From Streptomyces pinistramenti (GTDB taxonomy: Bacteria > Actinomycetota > Actinomycetes > Streptomycetales > Streptomycetaceae): a DNA stretch of 64,000 nucleotides. Location of the stretch: the NCBI RefSeq assembly GCF_020564935.1, contig NZ_JAJCXB010000030.1, forward strand, positions 1 through 64,000, written 5' to 3'. The translations under genes and the position numbers were made by a program. The notes beneath the pieces are model-generated. The model saw only the letters and a program-made list of their open reading frames with translations. It was not told the DNA's origin and made no database searches. The number at the start of each line of letters is the position of its first letter. Position 1 is the first letter of the stretch. This document shows, piece by piece, positions 44,793 through 53,449 of this stretch.

Positions 44793-44821
44793 CGGCCCGG
44801 ACGGGGGCCGCCGGCGGGCCG
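44793..44821. terminator. Possible terminator between convergent genes
   Basis: CGGCCCG (44793-44799) pairs with CGGGCCG (44815-44821) just after the phosphatase stop and before the convergent amidohydrolase stop. The stem is only 7 bp. Confidence 0.4.
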
Positions 44822-44824
44822 GGG

Positions 44825-46237
44825 TCAGGCGGCGCGCACGTGTGCCGCGGCCCGCTCCGCCTCGTGCACCACCCGCGCGGTGTCCACCCCGGTCAGCTCG
44901 CCGCGGTCCTTGCGCAGCCATCCGTCCACGAAGACGTGGGAGAGGTTGGGCGGTTGGCCGTTGAGAACGATCTGGCTGGTCCAGTCGTAGCGCGGGGCGA
45001 AGTTGAGGGTGCCGGGGTCGAGGACGAGGACGTCGGCGCGCTTGCCCGGGGTCAGCGAGCCGACCCGGTCGGCCATCCCGATGCACTCCGCTCCGCCGAG
45101 CGTCGCCATCCGCAGTACGGCGGGGATCGTCGGGTGGATGCCGGCGTCCTCGTGGCGGGCGCGCTGGAGGCCGACCGCGGCCTTCATCAGCGCGAACATG
45201 TCGGAGGTGTCGTTCGTCCCGCCGTCGTGCCCGAGCCCGGCCCGTACGCGGCGATGGTGCAGCGCGGGCAGCGGCATGATGCCGGAGGCCAGCCGCATGT
45301 TGCTGAGCGGGCAGTGCGCGACGCGTACGTCGTGGTCGCCGGTGAGCGCGATCTCGTCGTCGGTGAGGTGGACGGCGTGGTTCATCAGGAGCCGCGGGCC
45401 GAACGCGCCGACCTCGCGCAGCGCACGGATCTGTTCGTCCTTACGGTCGTCGCGGTGTTCCAGCACATGGGAGTTGATCATCAGGTCCAGCTCGCGGGAG
45501 AGGTCGTGGAGCTGTCGCAGGTCTTTGATGTCCGACATGCCCGCGTGCACCGACACCTGGGCCGAGGCCAGCGGCAGCGGGTCGATGAAGTCCTTCTTGA
45601 CCTCGCGGATGAGGTGGCGGTCGGCGCCGCTCTGGGTCATCGCGTAGACGAACCGCAGGCCGGCGTCGTCCAGGGCCCTGACGTAGCGCCCGCTGGTGTC
45701 GTAGGGGATGGCGTGCACCCAGTCGACGACGGTGGTGACGCCGGCCTGGAGTGCGTCGAGGGCGGCCAGGTGGACGAAGCGGTACATGTCGGCGGGGTGG
45801 ATCTTGGGCAGGACGGCGCGGTTGCAGGCGGACAGCCAGCCGTTCAGGTCCTGGTCGGCGCAGCCGCCGCGGATGCTGGACTGCCACAGGTGGTTGTGCA
45901 GGTCGACGAAGCCCGGCAGCACCAGCTTGCCGCGTGCGTCGATCACCCGGGCGCCGGGCGGGACGCCGAGCCGGCGGCCGACGGCGGCGATGGTGCCCTC
46001 GCGCAGCAGGACATCGACACCGTCCTCCAGGGTGCCCAGCGTCCCGTCGCCGAGTGCGGGGTCCATGGTGAGCACCAGGTCGGCGCCCCGGATGAGGGTG
46101 GTGCGGCGGGTGCCGTCCGGCTCGGGCGGCGCCGGGGGAGCGGGGCGGTGGCGTACGGGGGTGCCGGCGGCGGCCGCCAGCGGGACGCTGCCGAGGCCCG
46201 CCAGCACCCGGCGTCTGGTTATCTTCGGAAAGTTCAT
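44825..46237 (-). CDS. Tat-exported amidohydrolase
   Basis: A 470-residue metal-dependent hydrolase of the amidohydrolase superfamily (AtzA/TrzN/guanine-deaminase-like branch). A twin-arginine signal opens it (ITRRRVLAGLGSVPLAAAAG). The first metal site is GFVDLHNHLWQ (about 107-117). Further ligands lie in VSVHAG, INSHVLEH and MNHAVHLTDDE, and the last Asp in GLGHDGGTND. PGKRADVLVLDPG closes the barrel. Export of this enzyme type is unusual, since most relatives are cytosolic; the substrate is unknown. The start ATG lacks a good ribosome site. It is 105 bp downstream of sdhB but probably separate. Confidence 0.85.
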   Translation of the reverse strand: MNFPKITRRRVLAGLGSVPLAAAAGTPVRHRPAPPAPPEPDGTRRTTLIRGADLVLTMDPALGDGTLGTLEDGVDVLLREGTIAAVGRRLGVPPGARVIDARGKLVLPGFVDLHNHLWQSSIRGGCADQDLNGWLSACNRAVLPKIHPADMYRFVHLAALDALQAGVTTVVDWVHAIPYDTSGRYVRALDDAGLRFVYAMTQSGADRHLIREVKKDFIDPLPLASAQVSVHAGMSDIKDLRQLHDLSRELDLMINSHVLEHRDDRKDEQIRALREVGAFGPRLLMNHAVHLTDDEIALTGDHDVRVAHCPLSNMRLASGIMPLPALHHRRVRAGLGHDGGTNDTSDMFALMKAAVGLQRARHEDAGIHPTIPAVLRMATLGGAECIGMADRVGSLTPGKRADVLVLDPGTLNFAPRYDWTSQIVLNGQPPNLSHVFVDGWLRKDRGELTGVDTARVVHEAERAAAHVRAA

Positions 46238-46342
46238 TCCGTTCTTATAGCGTGCGCGGGCTACGCATCGATAAGGCCCATTCCGGCCAACTGACGGAAC
46301 GTCAATTTCCTTGTGGTAAAGGCGACGTGGGTGCTCCGCCGC

Positions 46343-47137
46343 TCAGTCGCCGCGCCGCCTGATCTTGTTGCCCAGCCACACCAGCGGGTCGTACTTGCGG
46401 TCCGCGGCACGTTCCTTGAGCGGGATCAGCGCGTTGTCGGTGATCCTGATCTGCTCCGGGCAGACCTCGGTGCAGCACTTGGTGATGTTGCAGTAGCCGA
46501 GCCCGTGCTCGTCCTGCGCGGTGCGCCTGCGGTCGAGACCGGCCTCGGACGCCGCGTCCAGCGGATGCATGTCCAGCTCCGCGATCCGCATCAGGAAGCG
46601 CGGCCCGGCGAATGCCCCCTTGTTCTCCTCGTGGTCGCGCACCACATGGCAGGTGTCCTGGCACAGGAAGCACTCGATGCACTTACGGAACTCCTGCGAA
46701 CGGTTCACGTCCTCCTGCTGCATGCGGTACTCACCGGGCGACAACTCGGCGGGCGGCACGAACGCCGGCACCTCGCGCGCCTTCACGTAGTTGAACGACA
46801 CGTCGGTGACCAGATCCCGGATGACGGGGAAGGCCCGCATCGGCGTGACCGTGAGGGTCTGCGTCCGGTCGAAGACCGACATCCGGGTCATGCACATCAG
46901 CCGCGGCCGCCCGTTGATCTCCGCGCTGCACGAACCGCACTTGCCCGCCTTGCAGTTCCAGCGCACCGCCAGATCCGGCGCCTGGGTGGCCTGCAGCCGG
47001 TGGATGATGTCCAGCACCACCTCGCCCTCGTGCACCTCGACCCGGAAGTCCTCCAGGCCACCGCCGTCCGCATCGCCCCGCCACACCCGGAAGTGCGCCG
47101 TGTACGCGCCCGAAGGCCCCGTCTCCTGCCCGCTCAC
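46343..47137 (-). CDS. sdhB: Succinate dehydrogenase/fumarate reductase iron-sulfur subunit
   Basis: A 264-residue electron-transfer subunit. The N-terminal ferredoxin domain binds [2Fe-2S] through CKAGKCGSC. The C-terminal domain binds [4Fe-4S] and [3Fe-4S] through CIECFLCQDTC and CNITKCCTEVCPE. Electrons pass from FAD in SdhA to the haem subunit and menaquinone. GTG 47137 overlaps the sdhA stop (GTGA), and GAGGAG lies within the sdhA end, so translation is coupled. The cysteine spacing is complete. The longer open frame upstream is antisense composition and not used. Confidence 0.94.
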   Translation of the reverse strand: MSGQETGPSGAYTAHFRVWRGDADGGGLEDFRVEVHEGEVVLDIIHRLQATQAPDLAVRWNCKAGKCGSCSAEINGRPRLMCMTRMSVFDRTQTLTVTPMRAFPVIRDLVTDVSFNYVKAREVPAFVPPAELSPGEYRMQQEDVNRSQEFRKCIECFLCQDTCHVVRDHEENKGAFAGPRFLMRIAELDMHPLDAASEAGLDRRRTAQDEHGLGYCNITKCCTEVCPEQIRITDNALIPLKERAADRKYDPLVWLGNKIRRRGD

Positions 47138-49086
47138 CGGCTCAGCTCCTCGTCCGTCAGGTACTTCACCAGCTCGTCCTTGTCGAACAGTTCCAGCAGA
47201 TCGCGCCGGATCGGCGGGGTCTCGCGGCGGGTGAGCCGGATCCGGCCGCGCGCCGGATCCGGATCCTCCGCCGCGCCGTCGGGCCCGGCCAGCGTGCACA
47301 GCAGATTGACGGTGCGCCAGTGCCGGTCCATCTCCGGATGGTCGTCGCGGGTGTGCCCGCCGCGGCTCTCCTCGCGTTCCAGGGCGGCGCGCGCCACGCA
47401 CTCGCTGACCAGCAGCATGTTGCGCAGGTCGAGGGCGAGGTGCCAGCCGGGGTTGTACTGCCGGTGCCCCTCGACACCCGCCCGCCCGGCCCGCACCCGC
47501 AGCTCCCCGAGCCGCTCCAGTGCCTGCTCCATCTCGCCGGCCCTGCGGATGATGCCGACCAGGTCGTTCATCGTCTGCTGCAACTCCTGGTGCAGCGTGT
47601 ACGGATTCTCCGCGGGGCCCGGCGCGCGGTCCGAGCCGCGGGCGCCCTCGGCGCTGAACGGACGCAGCGCCTCCGCCTCTGCCGCGTCGAGCTGCGCCTG
47701 GTCGGCGCGCGGCCTGGTGAGCGTCGAGGCCGCGTACTCGGCGGCGTGCAGACCGGCGCGGCGGCCGAAGACCAGCAGGTCGGAGAGGGAGTTGCCGCCC
47801 AGCCTGTTGGAGCCGTGCATCCCGCCGGCCACCTCACCGGCCGCGAACAGGCCGGGCACGCCGGCCGCCGCCGCGGTGTCCGGATCGACGTCGACGCCGC
47901 CCATCACGTAGTGGCAGGTCGGCCCGACCTCCATCGGCTCGGCCGTGATGTCCACGTCCGCCAGCTCCTTGAACTGGTGGTGCATGGACGGCAGCCGCCG
48001 CTTGATCACCTCGGCCGGCATCCGCGTGGAGACGTCCAGGAAGACGCCGCCGTGCGGGGAGCCGCGGCCCGCCTTGACCTCGGCGTTGATGGCGCGGGCC
48101 ACTTCGTCGCGGGGCAGCAGCTCGGGCGGGCGCCGGTTGTTGTCCGGGTCGTCGTACCAGCGGTCGCCCTCGTCCTCGGACTGCGCGTACTTCTCCTTGA
48201 AGACGTCCGGGATGTAGTCGAACATGAAGCGCTTGCCCTCGCTGTTGCGCAGCACCCCGCCGTCACCGCGGACGGATTCCGTGACGAGGATGCCCTTCAC
48301 CGACGGCGGCCAGACCATGCCGGTGGGGTGGAACTGCACGAACTCCATGTGCACCAGCGGCGCCCCGGCCAGCAGCGCCAGCGCGTGCCCGTCGCCGGTG
48401 TACTCCCACGAATTCGACGTCACCTTGAAGGACTTGCCGATCCCGCCGGTGGCCAGCACCACGGCGGGCGCCTCCAGGACGAAGAACCTGCCGGACTCCC
48501 GCTCGTAGCAGAACGCCCCGGCGACCCGGCCGCCGTCAGCGCCGCCCTCCTTGAGCACCCGGGTCACCGTGCACTCCTGGAAGACCTTCAGCCGCGCGTC
48601 GTACGCGCCGAACTCCCGCTCGTCCTCCTGCTGGAGCGAGACGATCTTCTGCTGGAGCGTGCGGATCAGCTCCAGGCCCGTACGGTCGCCGACGTGCGCC
48701 AGGCGGGGGTACTCGTGGCCGCCGAAGTTGCGCTGCGAGATCCGGCCGTCCGGGGTGCGGTCGAACAGTGCGCCCCAGGTCTCCAGCTCCCAGACCCGGT
48801 CGGGCGCCTCCCTGGCGTGCAGTTCGGCCATCCGCCAGTGGTTGAGGAACTTGCCGCCGCGCAGGGTGTCCCGGAAGTGCACCTGCCAGTTGTCGCCGTC
48901 GTTGACGTTGCCCATGCTGGCCGCGATGCCGCCCTCGGCCATCACGGTATGGGCCTTGCCGAACAGCGACTTGCAGATCACCGCGGTCCGCAGCCCCGCC
49001 TCGCGGGCCTCGATGGCGGCGCGCAGCCCGGCGCCGCCCGCGCCGACCACGACCACGTCCCACGTCTGCCGGTCCACATGCGCCAT
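47134..49086 (-). CDS. sdhA: Succinate dehydrogenase/fumarate reductase flavoprotein subunit
   Basis: A 650-residue flavoprotein that oxidises succinate or reduces fumarate. The dinucleotide fold VVVVGAGGAGLRAAIEAREA is at the N-terminus. KAHTVMAEGGIAAS carries the histidine that holds FAD covalently in the family. QFHPTGM, ESVRGDGG and the capping domain follow, and GEVAGGMHGSNRLGGNSLSD closes the active site. The C-terminal helical domain is complete. ATG 49086 follows AGGAAAGGTG. It is the middle gene of sdhC-sdhA-sdhB. The same family works in either direction, so SQR or QFR cannot be decided from sequence. Confidence 0.94.
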   Translation of the reverse strand: MAHVDRQTWDVVVVGAGGAGLRAAIEAREAGLRTAVICKSLFGKAHTVMAEGGIAASMGNVNDGDNWQVHFRDTLRGGKFLNHWRMAELHAREAPDRVWELETWGALFDRTPDGRISQRNFGGHEYPRLAHVGDRTGLELIRTLQQKIVSLQQEDEREFGAYDARLKVFQECTVTRVLKEGGADGGRVAGAFCYERESGRFFVLEAPAVVLATGGIGKSFKVTSNSWEYTGDGHALALLAGAPLVHMEFVQFHPTGMVWPPSVKGILVTESVRGDGGVLRNSEGKRFMFDYIPDVFKEKYAQSEDEGDRWYDDPDNNRRPPELLPRDEVARAINAEVKAGRGSPHGGVFLDVSTRMPAEVIKRRLPSMHHQFKELADVDITAEPMEVGPTCHYVMGGVDVDPDTAAAAGVPGLFAAGEVAGGMHGSNRLGGNSLSDLLVFGRRAGLHAAEYAASTLTRPRADQAQLDAAEAEALRPFSAEGARGSDRAPGPAENPYTLHQELQQTMNDLVGIIRRAGEMEQALERLGELRVRAGRAGVEGHRQYNPGWHLALDLRNMLLVSECVARAALEREESRGGHTRDDHPEMDRHWRTVNLLCTLAGPDGAAEDPDPARGRIRLTRRETPPIRRDLLELFDKDELVKYLTDEELSR

Positions 49087-49128
49087 CGCGGAGCACACCT
49101 TTCCTCGGAAGGGTCGAAAGAGCTGTCG

Positions 49129-49956
49129 TCAGAAGAACCGCGGATCGTCGAACACGCCGGACGCCAGCAGGAAGACGTAGAAGTCGGCGACGGCCACGCT
49201 GATCAGCGAGGACCAGGCGAGCAGCATGTGCCGCTCGTTGAGCTTGCCGACCCAGCCCCACAGCCGGTAGCGCACCGGGTGCTTGGAGAAGTGCCGCAGC
49301 CGGCCGCCGACGATGTGCCGGCAGGAGTGGCAGGAGAGCGTGTACGCCCAGATCAGCACGATGTTGGCGAGGAACACCAGGGTGCCCAGGCCCATGTGGC
49401 CCCAGGCGTGGTGCGCGTCGCGGAACGACAGCACGGTGTCGTAGGTGAGCACGCAGGCCACCAGCACCGCGGCGTAGAAGAAGTAGCGGTGGATGTTCTG
49501 CAGGATCAGCGGGAAGCGGGTCTCGCCGGTGTACTTCGCGTGCGGCTCGGCGACCGCGCAGGCCGGCGGCGCGGCCCAGAAACCGCGGTAGTACGCCTTG
49601 CGGTAGTAGTAGCAGGTCAGCCGGAAGCCGAGCGGGAAGATCAGGATCAGCAGCGCGGGGGACAGGCCCCACCAGCTGCCGAAAATCTGCCAGTTGGGGC
49701 CGCCGTGCATCGGCGCGCAGTTCTGCGCCAGGCACGGCGAGTAGAACGGCGAGACGTACGGCGCGTGGTAGTAATCGGCGTTCGCGAAGGCCCGCCAGGT
49801 CGAGTAGGCGATGAACGCGAGGAGCCCGGCGGCGGTGACGGCCGGGGCCAGCCACCAGCGGTCGGTCCGCAGGTGACGGGCGGGGATGGCGGCACGTGAG
49901 GCGTCGTGCACGCCCCTCGTGCCGGACTTCGGTGCGGGTTCGGTACCAGTGGCCAA
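49129..49956 (-). CDS. sdhC: Succinate dehydrogenase cytochrome b subunit (single-anchor type B)
   Basis: A 275-residue membrane anchor with about five hydrophobic helices (for example WWLAPAVTAAGLLAFIAYST, SPALLILIFPLGFRLTCYYY, FLANIVLIWAYTLSCHSCRH). Histidines in NIHRYFFYAAV, DAHHAWGHMG and CHSCRHIVGG are candidates for haem axial ligands. One large anchor and no SdhD is the type B arrangement, as in Wolinella and Bacillus enzymes, which hold two haems and use menaquinone. The TTG start follows GGAGACC. It leads the sdhC-sdhA-sdhB operon (42 bp to sdhA). Confidence 0.88.
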   Translation of the reverse strand: MATGTEPAPKSGTRGVHDASRAAIPARHLRTDRWWLAPAVTAAGLLAFIAYSTWRAFANADYYHAPYVSPFYSPCLAQNCAPMHGGPNWQIFGSWWGLSPALLILIFPLGFRLTCYYYRKAYYRGFWAAPPACAVAEPHAKYTGETRFPLILQNIHRYFFYAAVLVACVLTYDTVLSFRDAHHAWGHMGLGTLVFLANIVLIWAYTLSCHSCRHIVGGRLRHFSKHPVRYRLWGWVGKLNERHMLLAWSSLISVAVADFYVFLLASGVFDDPRFF

Positions 49957-50027
49957 CGTCGGTCTCCGTCAAGGGCGTTCCGTCGGGGCGGGGCTGGAGC
50001 GGGTGGTGGGGGGCGCGGCCCCCGGGG

Positions 50028-50333
50028 TCAGGGTGCGTGCCGGTCCTTGGCGCCGAGGCCCTCGTCCTCGGCGTCGGTCCACAGCGTGGAGTCGTAGGGG
50101 GCGTCGGAGATGGTGACGACACCTTCGTCCCCGGTGGCCGGGCGGCCTGCCGTACGGCCGGACGAGGCCACGCTCTCCTTGAGCAGGCGCAGGCTCTCGC
50201 CCAGATGGTCGGCGTCGCTGCGCACCCGGCGGATGTCGAGGCCGCCGCCGACCTGCTTCTCCAGCCGGCCCACCGCCCGGACCAGTTCGCCCAGGCTCCG
50301 TTCGAGCGCCGTCAGATCGTCGTGAAGGGACAT
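50028..50333 (-). CDS. Hypothetical coiled-coil protein upstream of sdhC
   Basis: A 101-residue protein starting MSLHDDLTALERSLGELVRA. Its first 60 residues are amphipathic helix with heptad-like Leu spacing (LGELVRAVGRLEKQVGGG, then HLGESLRLLKESVAS), so a coiled coil is likely. The rest is acidic and disordered (GDEGVVTISDAPYDSTLWTD). GAGGGC precedes the ATG at normal distance. It lies 71 bp upstream of sdhC on the same strand and may share its transcript. I do not recognise a family. Confidence 0.7.
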   Translation of the reverse strand: MSLHDDLTALERSLGELVRAVGRLEKQVGGGLDIRRVRSDADHLGESLRLLKESVASSGRTAGRPATGDEGVVTISDAPYDSTLWTDAEDEGLGAKDRHAP

Positions 50334-50698
50334 GGTGTGCCCTCATTTCCGAAGGAGTGGTGGGCGACCTCATGCGCCCGTGAGTGTCGCGCGTCACAGT
50401 AGGTGTTGGGAAGGGATCTGTCGTGATTACCGGATCCAACCGGTGCGTTTCGGTCCCCGCGCCGCTTTCCACGCCCCGCCGCCGGCCACCGGGCGGCCTG
50501 CCCATGCGCCCCGCGGGCCCGCATGTCCGCCGTGCGTACGGGTGTTGGGCCGGGTGGGTGGCCTTGGCCCGCCGCTCGACGTGTCGGGTGTCCGGGCCGT
50601 GATCGGTCGCTTTCAGTGGGGGGAGCCATAGATGTGATGAACCGCAAAGTCGGCCGAACGTGTTGCGGCGGCGCGCGCGAGCCCCGGAGGTAACAGCC
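50334..50698. other. Divergent promoter region
   Basis: 365 bases between the start of the coiled-coil gene (minus) and the peptide-binding lipoprotein gene (plus). No gene is supported here. It should contain both promoters. A CCGGATCCAACCGG stretch at about 50430 is a short imperfect palindrome, but I see no named motif. Confidence 0.4.
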
Positions 50699-53275
50699 AT
50701 GACCGACCACGTCAGCACAGGCCGCGCGGCGTGCCGCAGGCGCCGTTGCGCCGCGCTCATCGCGGCGGGGGTGCTGCTGCCACTGCCGGTGCTGGCCGGC
50801 TGCGGAGCCGACGACGACGGAGGGGCGTCGGCGGCGGTCGCCCAGGACATCGCGGCGGCGCCCCGCGGCCGGGTCAGGGACGGCGGTACGGTCCGCTGGG
50901 CCGTGGACGCCCTGCCCGGCACCCTCAACGCGTTCCACGCCGACGCCGACGCAGCCACCTCGCGGGTCACCGGCGCCGTCCTGCCCACGCTGTTCACCGT
51001 CGACAGGAGCGGCGCGCCGCAGCGCAACGCCGACTACCTCACGGCCGCCGACATCACCAAGCGCGAGCCCCGGCAGGTTGTCGTCTACAAGCTCAACCCC
51101 AAGGCGCGCTGGAGCGACGGCCGGGCGATCGGGGCGGCCGACTTCGTCGCCCAGTGGAAGGCGCTGCGCGGCATGGACAACGCGTACTGGACCGCGCGCA
51201 ACACCGGCTACGACCGGATCGACAAGGTCGAACAGGGCGCGCATGCGCACGAGGTCAAGGTCACCTTCGCCAAGCCCTACGCGGACTGGCGGTCGCTGTT
51301 CAGCCCGCTCTACCCGCAGAGCGTCATGGGCAGTGCCGATGCCTTCAACGACGGCGCTCGCGAGCGCCTCAAGGTGACGGCGGGCCCGTTCGCCGTCGAG
51401 GGGCGCGACACCGACGAGGGCACCGTCACCCTGGTCCGCAACCCGAAGTGGTGGGGGTCGCGGGCCAAGCTCGACCGGGTGGTGTTCCAGGCGCTGCCGC
51501 GCGCGCAGCGGGCCAAGGCGCTGGCCGCCGGGGACATCGACGTGGCGGAGGTCGACACGGCGGACGCCAGGAAAGTCGACTCCTCCGGGGGCACGGTGCC
51601 GGGCAGCCTGCCGAAGAGCGTGCACGCGGGCAACTCCGGGCCGCAGGCGCACAAGGCCGCGGCCGGAAAGAAGGCCCTGTCCGGCTACGCCCTGCGCAAG
51701 GCCCTGGGGCCCGCCTACACGCAGCTCGCGCTCAACGGCAGCACCGGGCCGCTCAGCGACGAGCGGGTACGCCGCGCGGTGGCCCGCGCCATCGACCGGC
51801 AGAAGCTCGCCGACACCGTGCTCAAGCCGCTGCGACTGCCCTCCCGTCCGCTCGGCAGTCACCTCCTGTTGGCCGGGCAGCACGGCTACGAGGACCACAG
51901 CGACGCGATCGGCGGCCAGGACACGGGCGCGGCCAAGGCGCTGCTCGCGGATGCCGGCTGGCGGCCGGGGAAGGGCGGCGGCCAGGCGTCGCCGCAGCCC
52001 GCGAACGAGAATGCGGCCGGCACCGCGTCCTCGTCCGCTTCCGCGTCGGCCTCCGCGCATCCCTCCGCCTCCTCCTCCGCGAAGGCGGGACCGGCCGCCT
52101 CCCCGAAGACCGCGCACGATGCCGACGGCCGGAATCCGGAGCGCGCCCCGGCGGCGGGCCGCGCCGCCCACCCCGACGACGAGCACGCCGTGGACAGCCG
52201 CCCCGCCGCCGCGGCCGCCCCGCTCTCGTCGGCCCGCGCGATCGGCGCCGAGGTCCAGCAGGCGGCGCTGCTGCGGCAGAGCGCCACGTATTACCGGGCC
52301 GCGGCCGCCGACCGCGAGGACGAGGCCGGCGGCGACACCGGGGGCGACGCGTCCGCCGAGTCCCGGACGTACACCAAGCGGGCCACCAACGCCCTCGCGG
52401 CGGCCGAGCTGATCGACACCGGCCAGAACGCCGACAACGGCGAGTCCGGCGAGTCCGGCGACGACGGTGGATACGTCGGCACCGGCCGGACCACCGATAC
52501 CGGCCAGGCCGCCGACGAAGGCCCGACCGTTGACGACGACCGGTCCGCCGACGAAGGCCGGTCCGGCGACGACGACCGGTCCGGCGACGACGGTGCGGCG
52601 GCCGGGAACCCGGGACCGCAGGCCGGCGGGCAGGACGAGAAGAACGAGAAGAACGAGAAGAACGAGAAGAAGGGGAAGGCCGGGAAGCAGGAGGATGCGG
52701 AGCGGCGGTCGGCGGGCCGGGCCGCGGCCGCCCAGGTTCCCGCCATGAAGAAGGGCGGCAAGGCGCTGACCCTGCGCTTCGTCCTGCCCGACGGGCCCGG
52801 CTCCGAGCAGTTGCGCACCGTGGGTGACCGGATCGCCGCGATGCTCGGCCGGATCGGCGTCAGGACCGCCGTCCAGAAGGTCGAGGGCGCCGGTTACTTC
52901 CAGGACCACATCGCCGCCGGCGACTACGACCTGGCGCTCTACACCTGGCCCGGCACCGCCTACCCCGCCACCGACGCCCGGCCGATCTACGCCAAGCCGC
53001 AGCCCGCGCCCGACGGCTCGCTGACCGTCGAGCAGAACTACACCCGGGTCGGCACCGACCGGATCGACCAGCTCTTCGACCAGGCGGTCTCCGAGCTGGA
53101 CCCGGACAGCTCGCAGGACGCGATGGAGAAGGCGGACGCCCGGATCTGGGCCGTCGCCGGATCGATCCCGCTCTACCAGCGGCCCGAGCTGGTCGCCACG
53201 AAGAAGTCGCTCGCCAACGTCGGCGCCTTCGGCTTCGCCATGCCGCGCTTCCAGGACATCGGTTATACGAAGTAA
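50699..53275 (+). CDS. Oligopeptide ABC transporter substrate-binding lipoprotein with a large internal insert
   Basis: An 858-residue SBP_bac_5 protein. The lipoprotein signal ends LPVLAGC with Cys35. Lobe I sequence (GTVRWAVDALPGTLNAFHAD, then YKLNPKARWSDGRAIGAADF) is followed at about residues 420-680 by about 260 low-complexity residues. That insert contains Ser/Ala runs, SGDDDRSGDDG repeats, and four EKN units. The C-terminal lobe then resumes (ALTLRFVLPDGPGSEQLRTV, then YDLALYTWPGTAYPATDARP). Ordinary family members are 530-600 residues. GGAGG lies 9 bases before ATG 50699. No permease or ATPase gene follows directly (typA is next), so it either shares the transporter encoded from 55783 or acts as a sensor. 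Confidence 0.88.
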   Translation: MTDHVSTGRAACRRRRCAALIAAGVLLPLPVLAGCGADDDGGASAAVAQDIAAAPRGRVRDGGTVRWAVDALPGTLNAFHADADAATSRVTGAVLPTLFTVDRSGAPQRNADYLTAADITKREPRQVVVYKLNPKARWSDGRAIGAADFVAQWKALRGMDNAYWTARNTGYDRIDKVEQGAHAHEVKVTFAKPYADWRSLFSPLYPQSVMGSADAFNDGARERLKVTAGPFAVEGRDTDEGTVTLVRNPKWWGSRAKLDRVVFQALPRAQRAKALAAGDIDVAEVDTADARKVDSSGGTVPGSLPKSVHAGNSGPQAHKAAAGKKALSGYALRKALGPAYTQLALNGSTGPLSDERVRRAVARAIDRQKLADTVLKPLRLPSRPLGSHLLLAGQHGYEDHSDAIGGQDTGAAKALLADAGWRPGKGGGQASPQPANENAAGTASSSASASASAHPSASSSAKAGPAASPKTAHDADGRNPERAPAAGRAAHPDDEHAVDSRPAAAAAPLSSARAIGAEVQQAALLRQSATYYRAAAADREDEAGGDTGGDASAESRTYTKRATNALAAAELIDTGQNADNGESGESGDDGGYVGTGRTTDTGQAADEGPTVDDDRSADEGRSGDDDRSGDDGAAAGNPGPQAGGQDEKNEKNEKNEKKGKAGKQEDAERRSAGRAAAAQVPAMKKGGKALTLRFVLPDGPGSEQLRTVGDRIAAMLGRIGVRTAVQKVEGAGYFQDHIAAGDYDLALYTWPGTAYPATDARPIYAKPQPAPDGSLTVEQNYTRVGTDRIDQLFDQAVSELDPDSSQDAMEKADARIWAVAGSIPLYQRPELVATKKSLANVGAFGFAMPRFQDIGYTK
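52637..52672 (+). repeat. Tandem 9-bp repeat coding for Glu-Lys-Asn units
   Basis: Four copies of GAGAAGAAC (the last ends AAG) inside the insert of the lipoprotein gene. In-frame length changes here would add or remove three residues each. Confidence 0.8.
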
Positions 53276-53449
53276 CGGCGAACAATCGGTAAGAAACCGC
53301 AGGTCAGGTGCGATACGTACGGGCTGGGGCGGCCATCGCCGCCGCAGCCACGTACGATGGGGTGAGGCCGTGGCGTCTTCATGCCCGGCGGGCGCGCGTA
53401 CCGGACCGTACGCGCCGCCATCCACGATTCCGGGAGAAGCGCCGCCAGT

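Noticed and set aside
52520..52680. CRISPR-like short repeats
   Set aside because: The repeats are in frame, contiguous and encode an acidic/EKN linker; there are no spacers.
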